Origin: Croceimicrobium sp963974215
GTDB lineage: Bacteria; Bacteroidota; Bacteroidia; Flavobacteriales; Schleiferiaceae
DNA: 64,000 nt
NCBI GenBank assembly: GCA_963974215.1
Contig: CAXBBL010000006.1
Span: 1 to 64,000 of the forward strand
Direction of reading: 5' to 3'
Shown: positions 34,972 through 42,716 of the stretch, piece by piece
How positions within the stretch are numbered: position 1 is the stretch's first letter
How the letters are laid out: each line of letters starts with the position of its first letter
The notes under the pieces: model-generated
The model's database searches: none
What the model saw: only the letters and a program-made list of their open reading frames with translations
Told to the model about the DNA's origin: nothing
Position numbers and translations under genes: made by a program

Positions 34972-35051
34972 ACAGATCTGACTCAATTAAGAGCTTTGGC
35001 AGGACTAATTCCCCAATTTAGTTTAACCATTCTATAAAAAACATAATCTAA

Positions 35052-35888
35052 ATGAGATTCTCGCAAAGAGCAGGTTTTAAACCCATTAGGGATCAAATAC
35101 AGTTAAAATCAATTGATGAGCGACTCGAGAATAAGCTTTGGAACGCTGTATATGATGGATTCCTTCATTGGTCCATGGATGGATCTTTTAAAGATCGTTG
35201 TGCTGCAATTCTTTGGAAAGACTTTTTAGGTAAACGGTCTGACGAAATCCCAATATCTCATTTTGGTATAGATTCCGAAGAAATTGTAGCGATAATCAAA
35301 AGGTGGTATTTCGAATCTGAATGGTATGAAAAGTTGGATCTTATTGAATTTCTATCAGAATTGGAAGGCAAATTTGAACGTCATATAGGATTTACACCTT
35401 TATGCAACCTATGTCTAGAAAGTGAAGTCTCTGCTTACAGGATAATTAATGGACAAGTAGCTCCAGTGACAACTGAAGAAGAAGTTTCAGCTATCGAAGA
35501 CGCAATTAATTCCTCCACCAAATGGGGTAGTGTAAATACTCATCTTTCTACCGCTATAGAATTTCTATCAAGCCGAGACAATCCTGACTATCGAAACTGC
35601 ATTAAGGAAGCAATATCTGCCGTAGAAGCACTTTGTAAAATAATATCCGGTAATAAGAAAGTCAGTTTTGGACAAGCCTTAGCTACGATAGAAAAAAACT
35701 TTCAGTTACATGGAGCCCTGAAAACTGCTTTCACAGCGCTATATGGGTACACGAGCGACACCGGGGGCATAAGACATTCTTTATTAGAAGATGATTTGAA
35801 AATCACCTTTGAGGATGCCAAATTTATGCTTGTGTCCTGTTCAGCGTTTATAAACTACTTAAAGATAAAAGCAGAAATCAAGCACTAG
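35052..35888 (+). CDS. AbiJ_NTD4 / HEPN-type abortive infection protein
   Basis: This 278-aa protein starts RFSQRAGFKPIRDQIQLKSI, the hallmark of the AbiJ N-terminal domain 4 family. The C-terminal half (about 150-278) is a helical HEPN-like domain with the motif GGIRHSLLED, where R and H would form the RNase site. Known AbiJ-type proteins stop phage growth by killing or arresting the host cell. It lies 80 bp after the amidohydrolase pair on the same strand and could be coexpressed or stand alone. Confidence 0.75.
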   Translation: MRFSQRAGFKPIRDQIQLKSIDERLENKLWNAVYDGFLHWSMDGSFKDRCAAILWKDFLGKRSDEIPISHFGIDSEEIVAIIKRWYFESEWYEKLDLIEFLSELEGKFERHIGFTPLCNLCLESEVSAYRIINGQVAPVTTEEEVSAIEDAINSSTKWGSVNTHLSTAIEFLSSRDNPDYRNCIKEAISAVEALCKIISGNKKVSFGQALATIEKNFQLHGALKTAFTALYGYTSDTGGIRHSLLEDDLKITFEDAKFMLVSCSAFINYLKIKAEIKH

Positions 35889-36001
35889 CGTTACAAATGA
35901 CTAAATAATATTTTTCAAACTCAGTTCTATTTAGATTATTTTTAAGAAATCATAAACAAATACGAAGTAATTTGATATACTAATTAAAATAAATTTATTA
36001 C

Positions 36002-36229
36002 ATGAAATATCAAGGTATTATTCAAGACATAGATAAAACATCAATAACTGTTAAAATAAATCTTAATACAAGCGATCCAGACATCCGTCTAGACGGACAA
36101 ATAGTGAAAATAAAGACTGAGACAGCATATAACTTCAAAAAAGATGAACAAGTTGAAGTTGAAATACCTTCTGGTCAAACAATACATTTGTTAGGCGAAA
36201 TAAAAAAAGACAATTCCATTTTTCGATAG
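36002..36229 (+). CDS. Small beta-barrel-like protein, 75 aa
   Basis: This AT-rich gene encodes short strands with alternating hydrophobic and charged residues (SITVKINL, QIVKIKTE, QVEVEI), a pattern of small OB or SH3-like barrels. It precedes the 3-TM winged-helix gene by 48 bp. No family is recognised; it may be its partner. Confidence 0.5.
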   Translation: MKYQGIIQDIDKTSITVKINLNTSDPDIRLDGQIVKIKTETAYNFKKDEQVEVEIPSGQTIHLLGEIKKDNSIFR

Positions 36230-36277
36230 CAACAGTTATGAGATCCTTCCGTAAAAATTAAAATATAAACAGTAAGT

Positions 36278-36871
36278 ATGAAATTAAGTTACATCATTTG
36301 GATAATCATAGGGACTGGAATATTTGGAGGAATTATCAACTATTTCAGAAATGTCTTTAAAGATAAAATTAAGATCATTGAAGCGCTAAAACCAATTCTT
36401 TTGGGACTTGCTGCTGCTGCGCTAGTTCCGCTTTTTTTAAATATGATTTCAAGCGACTTGATAAAATCTAATGACCCGACTACAAACAATTATTTAATCT
36501 TTCTGGGGTTCTGTTTGATCGCCTCCATATTCTCCGGCGAGTTTATTGATTCAATTGGTCAAAGGGCATTAAGCCAAATTGATGCAGTTCAAAAAGAAAT
36601 CGAAGAAAACAATACTGAAAATGACTCTCAAATTGTTGAAGAATTAATTAATAACTCAGATTTAACCGAAGTCCAAAGCAATATTTTAAAGACCTTCATC
36701 AATTCAAGGTTTACTTACAGAAGTATTTCAGGTTTAGCCAAAGAATTAAATCTTAGTACACCTATTGTGAAAAATGAGCTAGTTGGCCTTCAGAAAGCCG
36801 GTTTGGTGGAGGTCGTTCAGAGAAAAAAGGGACCGAGATGGAGAATCACCACTGAAGGATATAAGCAATAA
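36278..36871 (+). CDS. Three-TM protein with C-terminal winged helix (YLATT-like)
   Basis: The N-terminal 100 residues hold three membrane helices (about 5-22, 40-58, 71-90), with a GIFGGIINY turn. Residues about 125-197 form a winged-helix DNA-binding domain (YRSISGLAKELNLSTPIV... and GPRWRITTEGYK). The 3-TM part resembles the YLATT domain of predicted conflict systems (low-confidence recognition). A membrane-tethered DNA-binding protein in a defence-type island could sense infection or lysogeny. Confidence 0.6.
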   Translation: MKLSYIIWIIIGTGIFGGIINYFRNVFKDKIKIIEALKPILLGLAAAALVPLFLNMISSDLIKSNDPTTNNYLIFLGFCLIASIFSGEFIDSIGQRALSQIDAVQKEIEENNTENDSQIVEELINNSDLTEVQSNILKTFINSRFTYRSISGLAKELNLSTPIVKNELVGLQKAGLVEVVQRKKGPRWRITTEGYKQ

Positions 36872-36898
36872 CATTTAACATAACCAATGAAGCAATCA

Positions 36899-38092
36899 TT
36901 AGTAACTACTCACTACCTCTCTCAATACTGGCTCTCCACCCTTATCAGTCACAATCAAAAACCAAAACCCAGGCTTCAAATTAACCGTCTGATTACCAGC
37001 TAAATCCTTTTTAGCCACTAACCTGCCTACGCCATCAAAAACCTGATACTGGAAACCTTCTCCAGTTTCATTGATAATGTTTAAAACTCCGTCCTTAGTA
37101 TAGGCTCTAATTTGATTCGCATAGCTGTTTTCCTGAACATATAATCCAGGAATGCCATTGTAAAAACTTGCCATTAAGGGTAGATGATCCGAAGCATAAT
37201 GCAAGGCTTCAATAATCGTATCCGATAAGGTTGGATGTTTAGGAAGATCGGTTAAGGCCTTGTTGTAATGCTGACCATCATTACCAAAAACCTCCATATC
37301 GCCATTATAGCTATAAATTGAATCTTGTGCGATCGGTGCTGAAAAAAGCATCAAATCAAACCGATCATCTAAACCGCCATTCGCACCGCCATTAAAGCGG
37401 GTAGTTCTAGGTGATTGAGTATGATACTGTGCGTAGTTGGCGTAATTCCAAGTACCCGTAATATTGATTGTGTCATATAGATAGCCAGAACCCGATGTTA
37501 CCAATGCTTGATATGCAGCTTCATTAGAACTATAAATATTGAAGTCACCACATACAATCACTGGTTCATTAGCAATGCTCTGTAGAACCTTGTTTAACGA
37601 ATCTACTTCAGACTTACGTTTGGCCTGATCACTGCTAGAGCTGCTTGCTTTAAGGTGCAGCCCTATAATATGCAACACCTGATTTGTATCGGTGGCCGGT
37701 GCTCTAAGGGTGGTTTTTAATTGATGATGAACAATATCTCGCAGATCTGTAGCATAGTGAGTCACACCCACATGCCTAAATATTCTTGTTTTGTAAAAGA
37801 GACCGACATCCGAATCCGGGCCATCAATAAAAGTCCCAAAGCTATACGTGGTCGAATCAAAGTTTAGGACACTATCAGCAAACATTTGCACTGCGGATTG
37901 ACCATCTACTTCTTGAACAATTAACAGATCCGGAAGTGTGGCATTCATAATGATCCTAAATTCGTCATGCCTATCATCAATATTATTAGGATTGTAATTC
38001 AGAAGGTTATAAGTCATAACTCTAAAGTCCTGAACCTGCGCCTCGAGTAATCCAGCCAATAAAAGAACGATAGTAGCAAATAGTAGTCTCAT
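36899..38092 (-). CDS. Secreted endonuclease/exonuclease/phosphatase-family protein, T9SS
   Basis: I chose the ATG at 38092, which begins a signal peptide (MRLLFATIVLLLAGLLEA), over the frame start at 38128. The EEP fold shows TYNLLNYNP, the catalytic Glu in VQEVDG, GLHLKAS, CGDFNIYSS and the terminal DHLPLMASF. The last 80 residues are a T9SS type A sorting domain, so the protein is exported across both membranes. It is the only minus-strand gene in the island and looks like host cargo; it may degrade extracellular DNA. Confidence 0.8.
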   Translation of the reverse strand: MRLLFATIVLLLAGLLEAQVQDFRVMTYNLLNYNPNNIDDRHDEFRIIMNATLPDLLIVQEVDGQSAVQMFADSVLNFDSTTYSFGTFIDGPDSDVGLFYKTRIFRHVGVTHYATDLRDIVHHQLKTTLRAPATDTNQVLHIIGLHLKASSSSSDQAKRKSEVDSLNKVLQSIANEPVIVCGDFNIYSSNEAAYQALVTSGSGYLYDTINITGTWNYANYAQYHTQSPRTTRFNGGANGGLDDRFDLMLFSAPIAQDSIYSYNGDMEVFGNDGQHYNKALTDLPKHPTLSDTIIEALHYASDHLPLMASFYNGIPGLYVQENSYANQIRAYTKDGVLNIINETGEGFQYQVFDGVGRLVAKKDLAGNQTVNLKPGFWFLIVTDKGGEPVLREVVSSY

Positions 38093-38162
38093 ATAAATAC
38101 TTTGGTCAAAGGTATTCTTCCTATTCAAGTCCCCTAAGACTTAAAGGCTTATTTGTAGAAAA

Positions 38163-38185
38163 TTTAATGTTTACTAAACATTAAA
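38163..38185. promoter_or_regulatory. Perfect 23-bp palindrome in a divergent promoter region
   Basis: TTTAATGTTTA-C-TAAACATTAAA is perfectly symmetric. It lies upstream of the secreted nuclease gene (minus) and of the structured RNA (plus). GACAATT (38225-38231) and AATTGTC (38259-38265) add a second, wider inverted repeat. It is an operator candidate. Confidence 0.5.
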
Positions 38186-38302
38186 CTACCTTATTTATAC
38201 AAATCTACACTCCCATCCTTAATAGACAATTAATACAATTGTATATTAAATTATAACCAATTGTCAACCTATTTATTAATCTACATTCTTGAAATTTGGA
38301 TT

Positions 38303-38436
38303 GTCGAACAGAGGGTAAGCATTACTCTGAAATCAAAATGCTTAAAATATCTCGGGTGGCTTGGGAATATCCAATACCAAGCGCATTTAGTTTCGTTTAG
38401 GCGAGCTCTCTGTTCGACACACCCGAGTCTTTTTTT
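38303..38436 (+). ncRNA. Structured RNA with pseudoknot potential and terminator
   Basis: A TGAAATTTG at 38290-38298 would start transcription near 38303. The 5' arm TGTCGAACAGAG (38302-38313) pairs with CTCTGTTCGACA (38408-38419). CTCGGGTG (38351-38358) pairs with CACCCGAG (38420-38427), giving an H-type pseudoknot order. Two inner hairpins are TAAGCATT/AATGCTTA (38316-38344) and GCTTGG/CCAAGC (38359-38382). TC and seven T follow at 38428-38436. The 3' arm (38406-38419) is also perfectly complementary over 14 nt to the start codon region of the next gene (38457-38470). Confidence 0.6.
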
Positions 38437-38455
38437 AATTTATTCCAATACTGTT

Positions 38456-38860
38456 ATGTCGAACAGAGAGAATCAAAAGACCGTAAAGTTTACGGCAGAG
38501 GAGCGCCGCCTTGTAGAGCAGCTGCGCAAAGGAGAAATCTACCTCGAAGGCTCTCGAGACTATCAAGTCTTAACCTGGCTTAAATACCATGAGGTTGATT
38601 TAAACCAGGACACTATTGAGGCCATGGCCTATTTGCAAGACACAGATCTTAGTGAGCTGTGCAAGCAATTGACCTTTTACCTCTGCGAGCTTTCGCAGAT
38701 GAAAGAGAAAGAAGGATGCGAAGAGTTTTTCAATAACCAAGAAATGACTCGCATGCTGCGCTTAATGGAATTTTTAAATAAATGGCAAAGCGCCGAACTG
38801 CAAGAACTGCAGCGCAAGCGCCTAGATAACGAAGCCATTGCCGCTATGGCTGAAGCGTAA
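38456..38860 (+). CDS. Hypothetical cargo protein, 134 aa, downstream of structured RNA
   Basis: I chose the ATG at 38456 because the frame upstream to 38261 overlaps the structured RNA. The product (MSNRENQKTVKFTAEERRL...) is charged and helical, with Cys at residues about 75, 83 and 93. Its first 14 bases after the A of the ATG are complementary to the 3' arm of the RNA, so translation may be controlled by it. A terminator follows at 38866. No family is recognised. Confidence 0.55.
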   Translation: MSNRENQKTVKFTAEERRLVEQLRKGEIYLEGSRDYQVLTWLKYHEVDLNQDTIEAMAYLQDTDLSELCKQLTFYLCELSQMKEKEGCEEFFNNQEMTRMLRLMEFLNKWQSAELQELQRKRLDNEAIAAMAEA

Positions 38861-38865
38861 TTGAC

Positions 38866-38897
38866 AAAGCCCTGGCGTAATGCTGGGGCTTTTTTTA
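38866..38897 (+). terminator. Terminator after the 134-aa gene
   Basis: AAAGCCCTGGC (38866-38876) pairs, with two G-T wobbles, with GCTGGGGCTTT (38882-38892), followed by T residues. The stem resembles the radC-like hairpin at 33320. Confidence 0.75.
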
Positions 38898-38920
38898 ATA
38901 GAAAAACAAAAATTACTTTA

Positions 38921-40405
38921 ATGAAGCCTGTTAACCTAGTCTCGCTACTTCATGTCTTTTTTCACCTTGAAGAAACCTTAAAAAAAACATATTTCGACTA
39001 TCATGAAGTTAAAATCAAAGACGAAGAGCTAAACGATCTAAGTATATTGATTGAATTGATTAAAAAACATGATGAAAATTACCAAGATTTCGATGGTTTT
39101 AATATTGGTTTTGTTATACCTCAAATTGGGAAGGAGTTTGATCTAATAAAAATCAACTCTCAAACAGTATTAAATATTGAGCTTAAACAAGCTGGTTCTC
39201 AAGAGTCAATTAAAAAGCAACTAATCTTAAACCGTCACTATTTAGAGTATTTAAAAAAAGAATTATATCAATTCACTTTTGTATCCTCCGATCGGACTTT
39301 CTACTCCTTAAGCCCTGATTTGGAATTAGTGAAAGTAAACATAGAAGATCTTATTAGCATATTACACCAGACTACAACAGATCAAATAATTGATATCTCA
39401 AGTCAGTTTAAACCTTCGGAATTTTTGGTTTCACCTTTCAACTCTACGTTTGATTTTTTAAACGATAAATACTTCCTAACACCACAACAAGACGAAATTA
39501 AAGACTCAATCTTAAAAGTCATTCCTAATACAACGTACAGTATTTTTGGAGTTAGTGGAAATGCAGGAACTGGTAAATCATTGTTAATTTATGATATCGC
39601 AAAAGATCTTCAATTAGCATATAAGACTCTGATCATTCACTGTGGTTACCTAAACAACGGTCATGATTTATTGAATCAAAACGATAATTGGGATATCATC
39701 CCAGCCAAATCAATAGATGCTACTTGTCTTAAAGACTATAAAGTAATTATTATAGATGAAGCACAACGAATAAAAAAATCTCAATTCCAAAAAATACTAA
39801 AAACAGCTCAGGAGTTTGACCTTGTTTGTGTTTTCGGCTACGACCCTTTGCAAACATTGACAGATTACGAAAGAAATCGAGACATAGCTGCTAAAATTGA
39901 AGAGCATGCAACTTCAAAACCATTCGTTTTATCTAAAAAAATCAGAACTAACAAAGAAGTAGCATCTTTTATAAAGAGGCTTTTTAATTTAGTTGTAAGT
40001 TGTGAAAAGATGCATTTCAAAAATGTAGATGTAATTTATTTCAAAGAAGTAAATGACGCGAAGCGATATTTGGAAGCTAAGAGCATAGAAAACTGGCAAG
40101 TCATTAATTACACTTCCTCCATCTATTATCCACTGCCTTATGACAACTACAAAGTTGAGAACGTATTTGAAAATGCCCATACTGTTTTCGGACAGGAATA
40201 CGATAATGTTATAGCCGTTTTAGATGATTATTTCTACTATGATGAAGATAAGTGTCTGTCAACCTTGCATTATGAAAAATACGCACCCTACAACCCTACT
40301 CAAATGCTTTACCAAATCGTTTCAAGAGCAAAATCAAGATTAAGAATCGTTGTGATAAATAACCCTATAATTATTGAGCAGTGCTTTAGAATACTGAATA
40401 ACTAG
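38921..40405 (+). CDS. Nuclease-helicase fusion protein, DUF2075-like
   Basis: I chose the ATG at 38921; the longer frame to 38861 runs through the terminator. The 494-aa protein has an N-terminal PD-(D/E)xK-type nuclease pattern (D74 in FDLIKI, then E87-L-K89) and a superfamily 1-like ATPase with Walker A GNAGTGKS (213-220) and Walker B IIIDEAQ (D279, E280), followed by a C-terminal helicase-type IVSRAKSRLRIV motif. Such fusions are common in defence islands. It lies 38 bp before the AbiTii-like gene, probably in one unit. Confidence 0.72.
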   Translation: MKPVNLVSLLHVFFHLEETLKKTYFDYHEVKIKDEELNDLSILIELIKKHDENYQDFDGFNIGFVIPQIGKEFDLIKINSQTVLNIELKQAGSQESIKKQLILNRHYLEYLKKELYQFTFVSSDRTFYSLSPDLELVKVNIEDLISILHQTTTDQIIDISSQFKPSEFLVSPFNSTFDFLNDKYFLTPQQDEIKDSILKVIPNTTYSIFGVSGNAGTGKSLLIYDIAKDLQLAYKTLIIHCGYLNNGHDLLNQNDNWDIIPAKSIDATCLKDYKVIIIDEAQRIKKSQFQKILKTAQEFDLVCVFGYDPLQTLTDYERNRDIAAKIEEHATSKPFVLSKKIRTNKEVASFIKRLFNLVVSCEKMHFKNVDVIYFKEVNDAKRYLEAKSIENWQVINYTSSIYYPLPYDNYKVENVFENAHTVFGQEYDNVIAVLDDYFYYDEDKCLSTLHYEKYAPYNPTQMLYQIVSRAKSRLRIVVINNPIIIEQCFRILNN

Positions 40406-40443
40406 AGATATTTAGCCATGGTAAATCCTTTTAAATCAAATAG

Positions 40444-41331
40444 ATGATCACAATTAAAGATTTAATAAACGAAATCATATATGACAAGTTAACCTTGAGT
40501 CAAGCCTTGAATAGAGCAAAGTTAATTGCTTTCGAGTTAAACAATCTCGACCTAATAAAATGGTTACAAAAAGAACTTAATGGATATACAAAAAACGATA
40601 TACTGCCTAATCACAGAGTTATTTCATGTGAGGTTGTCGCGATAGTTAACAACTTTGGCCAAAAGGAAGAGTTACCATTTGACCTAACTAGCTTAGGAGA
40701 AGATTTATACAAGCAAATCTATAAAATGAAGATTTTGTCTAGTGTATCCATCATAGAGAGTTTACTAACTAAAAGCTCTGGAATTTATGCTTATGAAAAT
40801 TTACCAATAGGTATAACTCAGAAATTACGACAACTGTCTAATGAGCAGTCAATAGTTTCAGTTCGTAGGAAGATTCAGTTTCATCAGCAAGAGCAGATAC
40901 TCAATCTTACCAAGCAAAAATTATTAGACACATTATTCGATCTTGATAAGGCCTTTCCAGACTTTCAAGATATTCATAAAAACACCAAAGAGAATGATAG
41001 AAAAACAAGCACTATAATTACCAATCACATTTACGGTGAAAATGCCAGTTCAGTGACAGGTGTAGGAGATTTTTTGTCGCAAAATATCACTCTTAATCAA
41101 CAGCAAAAACTTGACGACATTTTTTCCGAGCTAAAAAAACTAGGAGTCAAAAATGATGATATCACTGAAATTAAGGACATAACAAAAAGTGAAAAAAACA
41201 AAATAAAGTTAAGCCAAAAACTAATGAGTTGGGTTACAAAAGTATCCTCCGATGTTATAGCCAAAGAACTTCAATCGAATGTGCCATCTATTTTGTCAAA
41301 AGCTAAAGAGCTATTAGAAGTATTTAATTAA
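40444..41331 (+). CDS. AbiTii-like abortive infection protein
   Basis: The first 100 residues (LINEIIYDKLTLSQALNRAK...LDLIKWLQKELNGY) match the AbiTii N-terminal domain pattern. The remaining 190 residues are helical, with a short coiled coil near 220-260. AbiTii domains are fused to or neighbour various effectors in abortive infection loci. It lies 38 bp after the nuclease-helicase gene, so the two are probable partners. Confidence 0.72.
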   Translation: MITIKDLINEIIYDKLTLSQALNRAKLIAFELNNLDLIKWLQKELNGYTKNDILPNHRVISCEVVAIVNNFGQKEELPFDLTSLGEDLYKQIYKMKILSSVSIIESLLTKSSGIYAYENLPIGITQKLRQLSNEQSIVSVRRKIQFHQQEQILNLTKQKLLDTLFDLDKAFPDFQDIHKNTKENDRKTSTIITNHIYGENASSVTGVGDFLSQNITLNQQQKLDDIFSELKKLGVKNDDITEIKDITKSEKNKIKLSQKLMSWVTKVSSDVIAKELQSNVPSILSKAKELLEVFN

Positions 41332-41424
41332 AGAAGATCGTTGAAAGGCTTTTTATTTAGGGCTAAATCACCTTTTATCTAAACAAATTTCAAATTATTT
41401 AATATAATTACAAAAACAAACAAC

Positions 41425-41775
41425 ATGGATCAAAAAAATTTAAACTCCCAAGAGTTAAGAAAGTTTGTTAATATTAACAAACTACGCGACGCCCAATCTA
41501 TCATCCGTTTCGATGCATTGGTGAATATCGATACCGCAACAAACACTTTAGAAAACGAACAAATTGAAATACTAATCAGCTTTGCAAACACTCCGGGTTA
41601 CGGACAAATAACTTTTCTCACAGGGAATTTAGATCCTTACCAATATCCAACCGTTCTTAAAGTAGAATATCAGAAAATGAATTGTAAATCTGACCACTTA
41701 TTAATTACAGATAATCACACCTCGAATCCAAAAATAGGCGAATATCAAATTCAAATATTTCCAATAATAGATTAA
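41425..41775 (+). CDS. Hypothetical cargo protein, 116 aa
   Basis: This AT-rich gene encodes a strand-rich protein with no signal peptide or known motif. It is the last plus-strand gene of the island and converges with the antirepressor gene across 77 bp of non-coding DNA. It may belong with the AbiTii gene, 93 bp upstream. Confidence 0.5.
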   Translation: MDQKNLNSQELRKFVNINKLRDAQSIIRFDALVNIDTATNTLENEQIEILISFANTPGYGQITFLTGNLDPYQYPTVLKVEYQKMNCKSDHLLITDNHTSNPKIGEYQIQIFPIID

Positions 41776-41852
41776 TATAAGTGAGCTTTTGGCTCAAATT
41801 AGACTCTCCACGCACACCGAATGGTGCTAACTTAGAGCGTTACAATTTATTT

Positions 41853-42392
41853 CTATCCTTTAAAGAGCTCTGGTTGCTTCACCAATTCCTTATCAATAGT
41901 ATTTAACTGAGTACTTAGGGTTTTACGTTTGCTCTGCAAAAGCTGCAGCTGCTTAAACTTCGCGTCTTCTTCCTTCAAAGACTTTTTTAAGTGATGAATC
42001 TGATCATCAATCTCCTGCCGCTGCATTAAGAGCTCCTTTCTACTAGTAATGGTGCCATGGAAATGATCAAAAAGCAAATCGTAGCAAGTCTTCTTGTATT
42101 CAGTTAAAGCAGAGCTATCAGATCGTAAGGAGAAAATCCATCCGTAAATGTACTTTTCGGGCAGACAGGTCATATTTCTACCTTGATTTTCGCTGTTTTC
42201 AGGTACCTGGACGGTCTGAATAGACCGTGCAGGTCCTAAAATCGGGTCTTTTTTCATCCTTTTTATAGACCTGTCCGCATCCATTTCTAAGGCATCTAAA
42301 ATCGGCTTTAAGGCAATCCAGTAAGTGCCTTCAACATCTAGAAAGACAATATTCTTTCCATTGAATTCTAAAAATTTTTGCTGTGTTTTCAT
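41853..42392 (-). CDS. Phage antirepressor, P22 AR N-terminal-like
   Basis: The 179-aa protein begins with the P22_AR_N-like pattern FNGKNIVFLDVEGTYWIALKP and contains LPEKYIYGWIFSLRSDS, followed by a coiled coil (about 118-165). Antirepressors of this family bind and inactivate the lysogenic repressor and trigger induction. It is the last gene of the early operon, placed at its end next to the cargo island. Confidence 0.85.
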   Translation of the reverse strand: MKTQQKFLEFNGKNIVFLDVEGTYWIALKPILDALEMDADRSIKRMKKDPILGPARSIQTVQVPENSENQGRNMTCLPEKYIYGWIFSLRSDSSALTEYKKTCYDLLFDHFHGTITSRKELLMQRQEIDDQIHHLKKSLKEEDAKFKQLQLLQSKRKTLSTQLNTIDKELVKQPELFKG

Positions 42393-42398
42393 AAGTGT

Positions 42399-42716
42399 TT
42401 ATTGATTTAAATTTTCCTGTGTGGCTTTACTGCGGGCGTCACAGGGTCGGATGTATACTACTTTAGCCCGTATTAGTTGCAATAGCTCTTCTTTCTCGGT
42501 TTCCTTGCGCACAAACTCAAACCACAAGGCACCCGAACTGGTTAAGATCCAGTAAGGCATATTGATAATTTTCTCTTTCTTTTCGGGGTCAATAAAGTCA
42601 AGCAAATGCTCGCTTCGCACCCACTCCATCGGCCTTTTTATAGTTTGGGGCCCAGCTGGCGTTTTTATCTCCAAAGGCGCTAGCTTAGAAGGGGAGATCG
42701 TCTTCTCGTTGTTCAT
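42399..42716 (-). CDS. Hypothetical early protein, 105 aa
   Basis: The start overlaps the primase-helicase stop by 32 bp, and the gene precedes the antirepressor by 6 bp. The protein has a Trp-containing centre (MPYWILTSSGALWFEF) and no known motif. Confidence 0.55.
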   Translation of the reverse strand: MNNEKTISPSKLAPLEIKTPAGPQTIKRPMEWVRSEHLLDFIDPEKKEKIINMPYWILTSSGALWFEFVRKETEKEELLQLIRAKVVYIRPCDARSKATQENLNQ

